From: an uncultured Pirellulaceae bacterium
Lineage (GTDB): Bacteria; Planctomycetota; Planctomycetia; Pirellulales; Pirellulaceae
Direction: 5' to 3'
DNA: 15,733 bases
NCBI GenBank assembly: GCA_934255105.1
Contig: CAKQNH010000028.1
Location: forward strand, 1-15,733
This document shows, one piece after another, positions 7,813 through 14,180 of this stretch. The notes beneath the pieces are model-generated. The model worked only from the letters and a program-made list of their open reading frames with translations, did not search any database and was not told the DNA's origin. Position 1 is the first letter of the stretch. Each line of letters opens with the position of its first letter. A program made the position numbers and the translations under genes.

Positions 7813-9100
7813 AGCGGGCTGCCCTCCGTTTGATGTTGGCTTGAACCACGAAATAATCGATCAGCGGAGCGAACACATTGCCGAACAGAATGGCCAACAT
7901 GATCCCTTCCGGAAAGGCTGGGTTGATCGCCCGAATCAAGATGGTCATCGCCCCAATTAGGGCTCCGTAATACCACTTGCCGGTCTCAGTCATCGACGCG
8001 CTCACCGGGTCAGTTGCCATGAACACGGTTCCAAATGCAAAACCGCCCAACACCAAATGCCACCAGGGCGGCACTTGAAACATCGGATTGGTATCGCTGC
8101 CGATGACATAAAGCAGCGAGGAAAACGCCAAGGCTCCCACGCACACGCCGGCCATGATCCGCCAGGAACCAATTCCGGTAGCTATCAAAATGACGGCTCC
8201 GATCAAACAGGCAACCACACTGGTCTCGCCCATCGAACCTGGGATCGTTCCTAAAAACGCGGCCCACCAAGAAATGCTGGTCTCGCCTCCGGTGGTAGCA
8301 ATGTGCTGTAGCGATTCAATAGGAGTACCGTAATGCGCCATATCAGCCATCTTTAGCTGACCTAATTGCCCCAGTGCGGTGGCGCCTGAGTAACCATCGA
8401 CCTTGCCGTCATGGATATAGTTGGCTGCGGTCCACACTCGGTCACCGCTAATTTGGCCGGCGTAGGCGAAGTACAAAAAGGCTCGCGCCGTCAACGCCGG
8501 GTTGAGGAAGTTGCGCCCGGTTCCGCCAAAAATCTCTTTGCCAACAACCACGCCAAACATGATGCCGATAGCCACCTGCCACAGCGGAATGTCCGGTGGC
8601 AGTGTCAGTGGAAACAACAGCCCGCTGACCAGAAAGCCCTCGTTGATCTCGTGGCCGCGGACCACACTGAAAATGACCTCACAGATCCCACCGGCCGCCA
8701 TACACACGATGTACACGGGCAGAAAGTAGATCATGCCATAGACAAAATTGTCTAAAAAGCTACTCGGATTATGCGCTAAGCCGAGCATCGCATGCAGGTT
8801 GTGGTGCCAGTCAAAAGCTGGCTCCAGCCCCGCATTGACGAGGCTTGTAATAGCTAGGTTGGCTTGATAGCCGGTATTCCAAAAGGACATCAGCACGCAC
8901 GGGATCAGCGACACGACCACCATGGTCATCATGCGCTTGAGATCGATTGCATCGCGGATGTGCGTCAGCCCCTTGGCCACTAGACCAGGGGTATATAGGA
9001 ACGTGTCCTGAGCTTCGTAAAGAGGATATAACCTCTCGAGCTTGCCACCTTTGTCAAATAGCGGGTGGGCTTTATCGAGCATGTCGCGCAAAAACTTCAT
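7802..9100 (-). CDS. nqrB: Na+-NQR subunit B (covalent FMN, Na+ channel)
   Basis: NqrB is the large membrane subunit that reduces quinone and forms the Na+ pathway; it carries a covalent FMN and binds riboflavin. From ATG 9100 the product is 432 residues, starting [20 protein letters not shown], the usual NqrB N-terminus. An in-frame TTG at 9124 would overlap the nqrA stop and is less likely. AGAAGG lies 11 bases upstream of 9100. Landmarks include [42 protein letters not shown] in the middle, and [12 protein letters not shown] with the ApbE target Thr241. Several membrane helices follow, ending in [25 protein letters not shown]. It starts 7 bases after the nqrA stop and overlaps nqrC by 11 bases. 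Confidence 0.97.
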   Translation of the reverse strand: MKFLRDMLDKAHPLFDKGGKLERLYPLYEAQDTFLYTPGLVAKGLTHIRDAIDLKRMMTMVVVSLIPCVLMSFWNTGYQANLAITSLVNAGLEPAFDWHHNLHAMLGLAHNPSSFLDNFVYGMIYFLPVYIVCMAAGGICEVIFSVVRGHEINEGFLVSGLLFPLTLPPDIPLWQVAIGIMFGVVVGKEIFGGTGRNFLNPALTARAFLYFAYAGQISGDRVWTAANYIHDGKVDGYSGATALGQLGQLKMADMAHYGTPIESLQHIATTGGETSISWWAAFLGTIPGSMGETSVVACLIGAVILIATGIGSWRIMAGVCVGALAFSSLLYVIGSDTNPMFQVPPWWHLVLGGFAFGTVFMATDPVSASMTETGKWYYGALIGAMTILIRAINPAFPEGIMLAILFGNVFAPLIDYFVVQANIKRRAARYAT

Positions 9101-9107
9101 CGAAACA

Positions 9108-10460
9108 CTAACCTTCTTTCTCAATCATGAGCAAATTGTCTCGCAGTATTTCGCCATATTCGTATTTGCCGGGGCAAACGAAAGTGCACAAGCCTAGATC
9201 CTCTTCATCTAGCTCCAAACAGCCCAACTGCTGCGCCGAGATGGTGTCGCGAGAAATCAACGATCGCAACAGCAACGTGGGGAGCAGGTCCAGGGGCATC
9301 ACTTTTTCGTAACTACCGATCGGAACCATCGCCCGCTCGCTGCCACCTAAGCTGGTCGTCAGCGGCAGCTTGCGAGTACCCGTCCAAGCCGACGCAAAGG
9401 CACGCGTGACTGAAAACTTATCGAAGCCGGGTTGTTGCCAGCCCAAGAATTCGCGCTGCGATCCCTCCGCCAAACAAGAAATCTGCAAATGGTAGCGACC
9501 CAGATAGCCCGTCACTTCTTTGAATGTTCGGCCACACAACACGGAGCCGGAGACCACGCGGTTGTCGCTGCCCTGTAGTTCGCCAGCGACGAGCTCTGCC
9601 AGTGAGGCGCCCAGCTGCGTGCGAAGCAAACGCGGCCGGCTGACCACCGGACCAGCCAGCGATACGATCCGCACCGGATCGAGCCGCCCGGACAAAAACA
9701 AGCGTCCAATTGCGATTGCATCCTGGTAGTTCACATACCAGTTCACATGCCCCGGAGCCGCCGGCTTGAGAAAGTGCATATGGGTCCCAGATAACCCGGC
9801 TGGATGCGGGCCATCGAACTCGGCCACAGTCACCTTGCGCTGCGTCTCGCCCGGCACATTCGACTTGGGTGCGCGGCACACGTAGACTGAGCCTTCGGTC
9901 AATCGCGCCAGTACGTCCAAGCCGGCTTTAAAGTCCTCTAACCGGTCCGCCACAATCGGGGCTGGATCCGCGGCCAATGGATTGGTGTCCATGGCATTGA
10001 CGAAGATGGCCTGTGGCACCGAGCTGGGCAACGGAACTTTGCTGTATGGCCGGGTGCGCAGGGCAGTCCACAAGCCCGATGAGGTCAGCTGCTCCACGAC
10101 GGCCGATCGCTCCAGCCCGCTAAGCTGACCCAGGTCGTGCGAGGCAAAGGAGCGGCTTTCTTGATTGCCGTCCTTATCGATAATCAGCGACAGGAAACGC
10201 CGCTTTTCGCCGCGGTTGATCGACTGGACCACGCCGCCAGCCGGGGCCGTGTAGATCACCCCTTCGGTCTTTTTGTCTGAGAAGATCGGCTGCCCTAGCT
10301 CGACGCGGTCCCCTTCGGAGACCAGCAGCGTCGGCCGCATGCCGACGTAGTCTTCCCCCAGAATCGCTACTCGCGAAACGTCTTTGACATCGATCTTCTG
10401 CTCCGGCTCGCCGTCGATTGGCACCGCCAAACCACGACCGATTTCAAACCTTTCGACCAT
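9108..10460 (-). CDS. nqrA: Na+-NQR subunit A (quinone-associated, cytoplasmic)
   Basis: NqrA is the cytoplasm-facing peripheral subunit that contacts NqrB near the quinone site. The 450 residues match the family length (about 446). The N-terminal [14 protein letters not shown] is followed by [14 protein letters not shown] (31-44), a barrel-sandwich region [17 protein letters not shown] (62-78) and [12 protein letters not shown]. The C-terminal ending is [18 protein letters not shown], as in known NqrA. ATG 10460 is the first gene of the operon. The SD is weak (an AAAGG 14 bases upstream or GAAGAA nearer). The upstream leader carries a Rex-type palindrome 104 bases before the start, so expression is probably tied to NADH level. 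Confidence 0.97.
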   Translation of the reverse strand: MVERFEIGRGLAVPIDGEPEQKIDVKDVSRVAILGEDYVGMRPTLLVSEGDRVELGQPIFSDKKTEGVIYTAPAGGVVQSINRGEKRRFLSLIIDKDGNQESRSFASHDLGQLSGLERSAVVEQLTSSGLWTALRTRPYSKVPLPSSVPQAIFVNAMDTNPLAADPAPIVADRLEDFKAGLDVLARLTEGSVYVCRAPKSNVPGETQRKVTVAEFDGPHPAGLSGTHMHFLKPAAPGHVNWYVNYQDAIAIGRLFLSGRLDPVRIVSLAGPVVSRPRLLRTQLGASLAELVAGELQGSDNRVVSGSVLCGRTFKEVTGYLGRYHLQISCLAEGSQREFLGWQQPGFDKFSVTRAFASAWTGTRKLPLTTSLGGSERAMVPIGSYEKVMPLDLLPTLLLRSLISRDTISAQQLGCLELDEEDLGLCTFVCPGKYEYGEILRDNLLMIEKEG

Positions 10461-10563
10461 CGTTCTTCAGCCTTTGTAACACCACAGCCCAAGACGGGCT
10501 TTGATTCATTAATCACGTAGCAGATATTCCACAAGCAGAGCCCCGCTGACGGCTCACAGCGGA

Positions 10564-10587
10564 ACTTTGTGAAACATTTCACAAAGT
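10564..10587. promoter_or_regulatory. Perfect 24-bp palindrome, Rex-type operator upstream of nqrA
   Basis: The arms ACTTTGTGAAA and TTTCACAAAGT are exact reverse complements separated by CA. The core TTGTGAA-N4-TTCACAA equals the consensus bound by Rex, the NADH/NAD+-sensing repressor that controls NADH-oxidising and fermentation genes in many bacteria. The same core also satisfies the CRP half-sites TGTGA-N6-TCACA, so a CRP/FNR-family regulator is the main alternative. It lies 104 bases before the nqrA start and just downstream of a candidate promoter, a position suited to repression. The match to consensus is seen directly; the regulator is inferred. Confidence 0.75.
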
Positions 10588-10594
10588 CGTCGCC

Positions 10595-10624
10595 AAAATA
10601 ATCCCGCGGCAATACGAGATTCAA
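10595..10624 (-). promoter_or_regulatory. Candidate sigma70-type promoter for the nqr operon
   Basis: On the minus strand TTGAAT (10624-10619) and TATTTT (10600-10595) are separated by 18 bases. Each matches four of six consensus positions. Transcription would begin near the edge of the palindrome at 10564-10587, which fits repressor control. The hexamers are weak and the call is tentative. Confidence 0.3.
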
Positions 10625-10633
10625 CCGCGGGAT
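10601..10633. repeat. 9-bp inverted repeat upstream of nqrA
   Basis: ATCCCGCGG (10601-10609) and CCGCGGGAT (10625-10633) are perfect reverse complements around a 15-base loop. On the minus strand the stem is followed by TATTTT, so it could act as a weak terminator for the co-directional gene ending at 11008. It also straddles the candidate -35 box of nqrA, so a second operator is equally possible. Confidence 0.45.
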
Positions 10634-11007
10634 ACCAGCCTCAATGGAAGTCACACTCACCCCAGCCAACAAGCTGTAGCATCAGCCTGCGCGGGTCGCA
10701 ACTTCTGCCATATATGATTACGAGTGAGGGCCGTTCTGACAACGCCAGTTCTGCCAGCGGCCAAGTTTCTCAACAACGAGCCAGCGACCCGGCCTAACGG
10801 CGTCGGCCCAGCCACTGGATAAGCAGATCGACCGCCAGGCTGCCACTGAGTTTTACGACCAACTCAAACTACGCTTGAAATTCGTTGCCGGCGTGAAAAT
10901 GTCCGCTGCAATTTTTGGCTGGAAACTTGCTCGCATGCGCGTCCGCTATTCCGATGCTCCTGTTCCTCAGGCCATCAGTCTAGACCGGCAGAGCCGTTCA
11001 CGCGCGG

Positions 11008-12120
11008 CTACTGCGGCGCCGACTCGCCTGCCACCGCCTCGGGAAATTTAGCCGCGTAGATCGCCGCGGCTTCCTCGGCCGGGCCATCCCATCCCAAGTC
11101 GCGCAGAATGTCGCGGCGTTTCTTCAGATACCACTGCACAGGAATTTGTCCACCGAAGTCTTCCAGCAGCACCAGCGCCTGGCCATTCCAATGATCGCGG
11201 CGCAGCATGCGTGCGTCCAGCAGCACGAACTCCGGGCGGTGCTCGGGGACCAGCTCCTTTAGCTCGTGGTACACGCCCCACAGTTCGGCCCCGTTTCGCT
11301 TGATCTCACTCTCATCCATAGGCTGCCTCGCGAGCACATCGGGCAGCTCGCGATAAACCAGCGCGTGACCGAGCCGATACAGGCAGAAGGTGCGCGCCCG
11401 CTCAGTCTGCGCATCGGGCTCGGCCTGACTGGCCAGCAGCGACAATACCTTTGCGGCTGCCCGCGCGATCTCCTGCGAGTAGAGCTTGCGATACTGGGCT
11501 TGATCGAGCCAGTGCAGATGCAATTGCCGCACGCCGAGATCTTCAGGGTGTTTGGTCAGCAAGTCCTTCAGCTCGTGGGTATCGGCCGCGGTAGGCTGTG
11601 CGCCGGGCCCGAGCAGTCGCTGGCGCAGATCGCCGGCCAGTCCAGCTGGGTCGAGCGACGGTTCCACCCAGGGCTGGACTTGCGCTTCCGGAGCCCACAG
11701 CGGCTGCTCGCCCAGACTACCCGGCTGCCAGGCCGTGAGCCATTTGAGCTGTGCCTGCAGCTCGCCCTTCAAAGCCTCCGCCAGCTTGGGATCGGCCAAC
11801 TGCTGCCGCAGCGATTCCAACTGCGACGACCGCCACTGTCCAAGCCGGTCTCCCTCGGAGAGCACCGACAACTGCGCGTGGGCCACGCCGCCTGAGCCCA
11901 CCACCAAGATCATTACCAGTCGCAGGGTCAGCAGTCGCAGGGTCAGCAGTCGCAGCGTCGCCAGTGGCACAGTCGCCAGTCGCACAGTCGCCAGTGGCAC
12001 AGTCGCCAGTCGCACAGTCGCCGTAGGTCCAGCAGCTAGTTTCAGAGCGCGAGTCACTACTCTCACATGACAGCTGCCGCAAACGCGAACGCATGGCCGC
12101 TCGCCTACGAGTCTATTCAT
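11008..12120 (-). CDS. Unrecognised, probably exported protein with pentapeptide-repeat N-terminus
   Basis: I do not recognise this 370-residue protein. The start at ATG 12120 is well supported by GAAGGA 8 bases upstream. Residues 34-68 are seven in-frame five-residue units of the pattern (A/L)T(V/L)(R/P)L encoded by a 15-bp DNA tandem repeat. They run into a hydrophobic stretch VMILVVGSGGVAHA with a signal-peptidase-like AHA/Q site near residue 82, so export or membrane anchoring is likely even though the leader is unusually long and arginine-bearing. The remainder (about 85-370) is rich in Leu, Gln, Ala and Trp, apparently all helical with helix pairs reminiscent of TPR-like folds (for example 180-260 and 275-360), but no repeat consensus is clear. 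It is co-directional with nqr but separated by 547 bases, so probably a separate unit. Confidence 0.72.
   Translation of the reverse strand: MNRLVGERPCVRVCGSCHVRVVTRALKLAAGPTATVRLATVPLATVRLATVPLATLRLLTLRLLTLRLVMILVVGSGGVAHAQLSVLSEGDRLGQWRSSQLESLRQQLADPKLAEALKGELQAQLKWLTAWQPGSLGEQPLWAPEAQVQPWVEPSLDPAGLAGDLRQRLLGPGAQPTAADTHELKDLLTKHPEDLGVRQLHLHWLDQAQYRKLYSQEIARAAAKVLSLLASQAEPDAQTERARTFCLYRLGHALVYRELPDVLARQPMDESEIKRNGAELWGVYHELKELVPEHRPEFVLLDARMLRRDHWNGQALVLLEDFGGQIPVQWYLKKRRDILRDLGWDGPAEEAAAIYAAKFPEAVAGESAPQ
11917..12021. repeat. Seven tandem 15-bp repeats inside a coding region
   Basis: Seven consecutive 15-base units fill 11917-12021 exactly. The first two are identical (CAGTCGCAGGGTCAG); the last four alternate CAGTGGCACAGTCGC and CAGTCGCACAGTCGC, giving a 30-base higher-order period; the third is intermediate. 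Because 15 is a multiple of three, unit gain or loss keeps the gene in frame and only alters the length of the N-terminal hydrophobic region of the host protein. There are no unique spacers, so this is not a CRISPR array. Confidence 0.92.
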
Positions 12121-12171
12121 TTCCGGAATCCTTCGCCTGAGAAACGCGGCCCAAACGCGGCCAACAAGCTA

Positions 12172-12198
12172 CTGGGCAACGCATGCCCTACGGCCCAG
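12172..12198. repeat. Short inverted repeat in intergenic region
   Basis: CTGGGC and GCCCAG are perfect 6-bp arms around a 15-base interior that itself contains GGGC/GCCC pairing potential. It lies about 50 bases upstream of the minus-strand gene start at 12120. It may be a small REP-like element; no function is indicated. Confidence 0.3.
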
Positions 12199-12612
12199 CA
12201 GAAGCGCATAGTATACGCAATTGGGGTGAGCAGGTGCGCGACATAAGGCCGCATTGAGCGTCTTCCGGGGCTCGCAGTACCGACCCATTCCCATAAACGA
12301 ATTCGGCAGGCTGAATTGTTTAACGCCGAACCGTAGTAGGCCGCAGCGCATGAGGCTACCATGCCAAGGGCGAGGCACGCTGGAGCACCACCCCGCCAAC
12401 CAGCCGTTAGCCGCGGCCTGCGCAGGTGAAGGCACTTCATAGCACTCCACTTGTCTGCTGGAGAGCGTCTGGTCCTTCATTGCAACTAGGGATGTTATTG
12501 TTGAGCAAGCCCTAAAAACAAGCTGTCGCACGGCCTGCTAACGGGCGCGATGATGTTTTGCTGTCTGTCAAGTTTAATTGCCCAAATCTTGAACTTGCAA
12601 CTCCTAATAAGC

Positions 12613-12639
12613 TTGACGAATCCCCACATGTGCTAAAAT
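12613..12639 (+). promoter_or_regulatory. Candidate sigma70 promoter for exosortase locus
   Basis: TTGACG (12613-12618) and TAAAAT (12634-12639) each match five of six consensus bases. The spacing of 15 is shorter than the ideal 17. The -10 region lies within a dyad GTGCTA-AAA-TAGCAC (12630-12644), which could be an operator overlapping the promoter. It is 57 bases upstream of the first ATG (12696). Confidence 0.45.
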
Positions 12640-12695
12640 AGCACTTACTTCAAACGGACGAGGAAAAACGGCTGGAAGAACTATCTCTAGCTCTC

Positions 12696-12893
12696 ATGGG
12701 TGCGGCAGAAAGCCTCACTAGCCTGGAACTCGCCGAACGTTCAAAAGCACTACTTTCTAACTCCAGCAAGGTGGCACACAAGCCACCCACAGGAACGAAG
12801 TCCGTCTCAACTGAAGGGATTCAGATGCTTTGTGACATTAAAGAGACGTTCGAGCACAAAAGCAAGCAAAATGGGAAGAAAAAAACAACGTAG
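12696..12893 (+). CDS. Possible small ORF overlapping exosortase start
   Basis: This frame encodes 65 residues beginning GAAESLTSLELAERSKALL and ending in a lysine-rich tail. It resembles no family I know. In its favour: it begins at the first ATG after the candidate promoter, its composition (acidic-polar helix, few rare residues) looks more protein-like than the exosortase frame over the same bases, and its stop lies 23 bases inside the exosortase gene, so it could promote exosortase translation by coupling. Against it: the purine-rich GGAAGA is 16 bases from the ATG, too far for a good SD, and there is no homology. It could simply be 5' untranslated leader. Confidence 0.3.
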   Translation: MGAAESLTSLELAERSKALLSNSSKVAHKPPTGTKSVSTEGIQMLCDIKETFEHKSKQNGKKKTT

Positions 12894-13974
12894 ACCTAAT
12901 CCTGTCGGCACGCTGTCACCAGCCGCGCGATCGCTCCAGCGGAAGGGTGGCGATGCAGAGTCCGCTCACCGCGGCCAACCCGCCCCAGTGGCGGCCAAGT
13001 CCCCGCGGTCGAGCGAGAAACTTGAGCGGTCCGCACGCAAGTCCCAGCGGCCGGCTCAGAAACTAGAGCAGGCAGCGGCGGTCCCTAAGCAATCGACAGC
13101 GCCAACGCAGCCAGTCAGCAACGCGATATGGGGAATTCTGCTGGCTTTGGCCGGGCTGACCGCCTGGGCCTATTGGCCGACGCTGGTGTGGATGGAAGAG
13201 CAGTGGCGGACTGAGCCAGACTATTCCCATGGCTACATCGTGGCTCCCTTGGCCGCTTTGCTGCTCTACTTCCGCCGCGATTCGTTCCCCGGCAAAGCTG
13301 TCTCGGTGGGTTGGGCTGGCGTGATTTTGTTATTGCTGGCCGTAGCCTTGCGCATCGTTGGGCGGCTGGCCTATATGGATTTTCTCGACGGCTGGACGCT
13401 CGTCCCCTGGGTCGGCGGGCTAGTGTGGCTGATGCTCGGGCGGCAAGTCCTATTTTGGGCCTGGCCTGCCGTAGTATTTTTGTTGCTGATGACGCCGCTG
13501 CCCTACCAAGCCGAGTCGCTGCTGAGCTTTCGGCTGCAGGGAGTCGCTACAACGTTAAGTACCATGGCCCTGCAGACCATGGGCTTTGTGGCCATTCCCG
13601 AGGGAAATACGATTTGGCTCGGCGAGCAGCAGCTGATGGTCGAAGAGGCTTGCTCCGGTCTGAGGATCCTCATGGGGATGGTAGCCATGGGCTTCTTCTT
13701 CATGATTCTTTCCGATCGCTGCTGGCTCGATCGGTTGATCATCGTGGCCTGCTGCATCCCCATCGCCATCGCAGTCAACGTGCTGCGGGTGCTCGGCACC
13801 GGCCTGGCTTACTACTGGCTCGATCCCCTATGGGCCCACCAAGTTCACGATCTGTTAGGCGTCGCCATGATCCTCGCCGGCGCCGCCATGTTTTTTGGCG
13901 TCAAGCAGTTCTGGGAGCATCTGTATCGACCTCTAGAAGTCACCATGCTGCAGCGCAGACTGGTAGCTCAGTAG
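12871..13974 (+). CDS. Exosortase (EpsH-type eight-helix sorting peptidase)
   Basis: Exosortases are membrane transpeptidases that recognise C-terminal sorting signals (PEP-CTERM-like) and process surface proteins, usually alongside exopolysaccharide genes. From ATG 12871 the protein is 367 residues. Residues 1-80 are a basic, Ser/Pro/Gln-rich cytoplasmic extension (RKKQRRP, repeated SER/SQR patterns), followed by about eight membrane helices. The PDYSHGYIVAP motif (116-126), the nucleophile Cys261 in VEEACSGLR, Arg306 in NVLRV and His326 in HDLLG form the expected Cys-Arg-His set. A start at GTG 12700 would add 57 residues of non-protein-like sequence and was rejected; 12871 lacks an SD and may depend on coupling to an upstream frame. 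No PEP-CTERM substrate is in the window. The downstream gene is a polysaccharide co-polymerase, consistent with the known genomic association. Confidence 0.92.
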   Translation: MGRKKQRRPNPVGTLSPAARSLQRKGGDAESAHRGQPAPVAAKSPRSSEKLERSARKSQRPAQKLEQAAAVPKQSTAPTQPVSNAIWGILLALAGLTAWAYWPTLVWMEEQWRTEPDYSHGYIVAPLAALLLYFRRDSFPGKAVSVGWAGVILLLLAVALRIVGRLAYMDFLDGWTLVPWVGGLVWLMLGRQVLFWAWPAVVFLLLMTPLPYQAESLLSFRLQGVATTLSTMALQTMGFVAIPEGNTIWLGEQQLMVEEACSGLRILMGMVAMGFFFMILSDRCWLDRLIIVACCIPIAIAVNVLRVLGTGLAYYWLDPLWAHQVHDLLGVAMILAGAAMFFGVKQFWEHLYRPLEVTMLQRRLVAQ

Positions 13975-14024
13975 TAGGACATGACCACTGTTCGCCACAG
14001 GAACTGTTTTAAGCGAGAGCTCTG

Positions 14025-14070
14025 GATCGATTGACAAGTCAGCCGGATCGATCGTTGCGCAAGATCGATC
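14025..14070. repeat. Three GATCGAT motifs including an inverted pair
   Basis: GATCGAT occurs at 14025, 14046 and 14063. The last two (GATCGATC at 14046-14053 and 14063-14070) flank GTTGCGCAA and can form an 8-bp stem. The cluster lies 110-155 bases before the polysaccharide co-polymerase start and overlaps a perfect TTGACA (14031-14036) that has no matching -10 box. It may be a regulator site. The rest of the 13975-14180 gap shows nothing else. Confidence 0.3.
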
Positions 14071-14180
14071 AAGATTTCGAGCGCCCTTCGCAGACGCAAG
14101 GGCTGCTGTCTAAGCCAGGGATTGGCATACTCCACACCCAAGCGATAGACCCGCGACGCTCAACATGAAATTGAAACAAC

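Larger units (their letters stand above)
10461..11007. other. nqr upstream intergenic region
   Basis: This 547-base stretch has no convincing gene. Its nqrA-proximal half holds the leader with small stems at 10486-10500 (AGCCC/GGGCT) and 10538-10555 (GAGCC/GGCTC), a Rex-type palindrome at 10564-10587, a candidate promoter at 10595-10624 and an inverted repeat at 10601-10633. The distal half (about 10740-11007) contains a plus-strand frame open from 10740 to 11051 without a good start that may be a gene remnant. No recognisable riboswitch was seen. Confidence 0.6.
12121..12695. other. Divergent intergenic region
   Basis: This 575-base gap separates the exported-protein gene (minus) from the exosortase region (plus). 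Frames on either strand here show no recognisable protein. It holds a short direct repeat AAACGCGGCC (12142-12151 and 12153-12162), a stem CTGGGC/GCCCAG at 12172-12198, an imperfect stem at 12568-12592 (TCAAGTTT/AAATCTTGA with one bulge) and a sigma70-like promoter at 12613-12639. Apart from these I see nothing in it. Confidence 0.55.

Noticed and set aside
10461..10560. Na+ or flavin riboswitch in the nqrA leader
   Set aside because: Only short 5-bp stems are present and none of the conserved blocks I know for the FMN or Na+ riboswitch classes could be found; covariance-model search would be needed to reopen this.
10367..10672. Minus-strand open frame of 101 codons across the nqrA start
   Set aside because: It overlaps both the nqrA N-terminus in a different frame and the Rex-type palindrome; the product has no family features.
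11266..11895. Plus-strand open frame of 209 codons
   Set aside because: It is antisense to the exported-protein gene, whose minus-strand start has a strong SD and a signal-like leader; the antisense product has no recognisable feature.
11917..12021. CRISPR-like array
   Set aside because: The 15-bp units are contiguous without unique spacers, are in frame with a gene, and no cas genes are present.
12700..12870. Longer N-terminus for exosortase starting at GTG 12700
   Set aside because: The added 57 residues are rich in His, Trp, Arg and Pro and do not look like protein, and no SD precedes the GTG.
13311..14012. Plus-strand open frame of 233 codons in another frame of the exosortase gene
   Set aside because: The Arg/Ser/Ala/His-rich product is typical of an out-of-frame read of GC-rich DNA, while the overlapping frame has full exosortase motifs.
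14031..14036. Perfect TTGACA as a promoter for the polysaccharide co-polymerase gene
   Set aside because: No -10 hexamer lies 15-19 bases downstream (the sequence there is GTTGCG), so it is not supported as a promoter.
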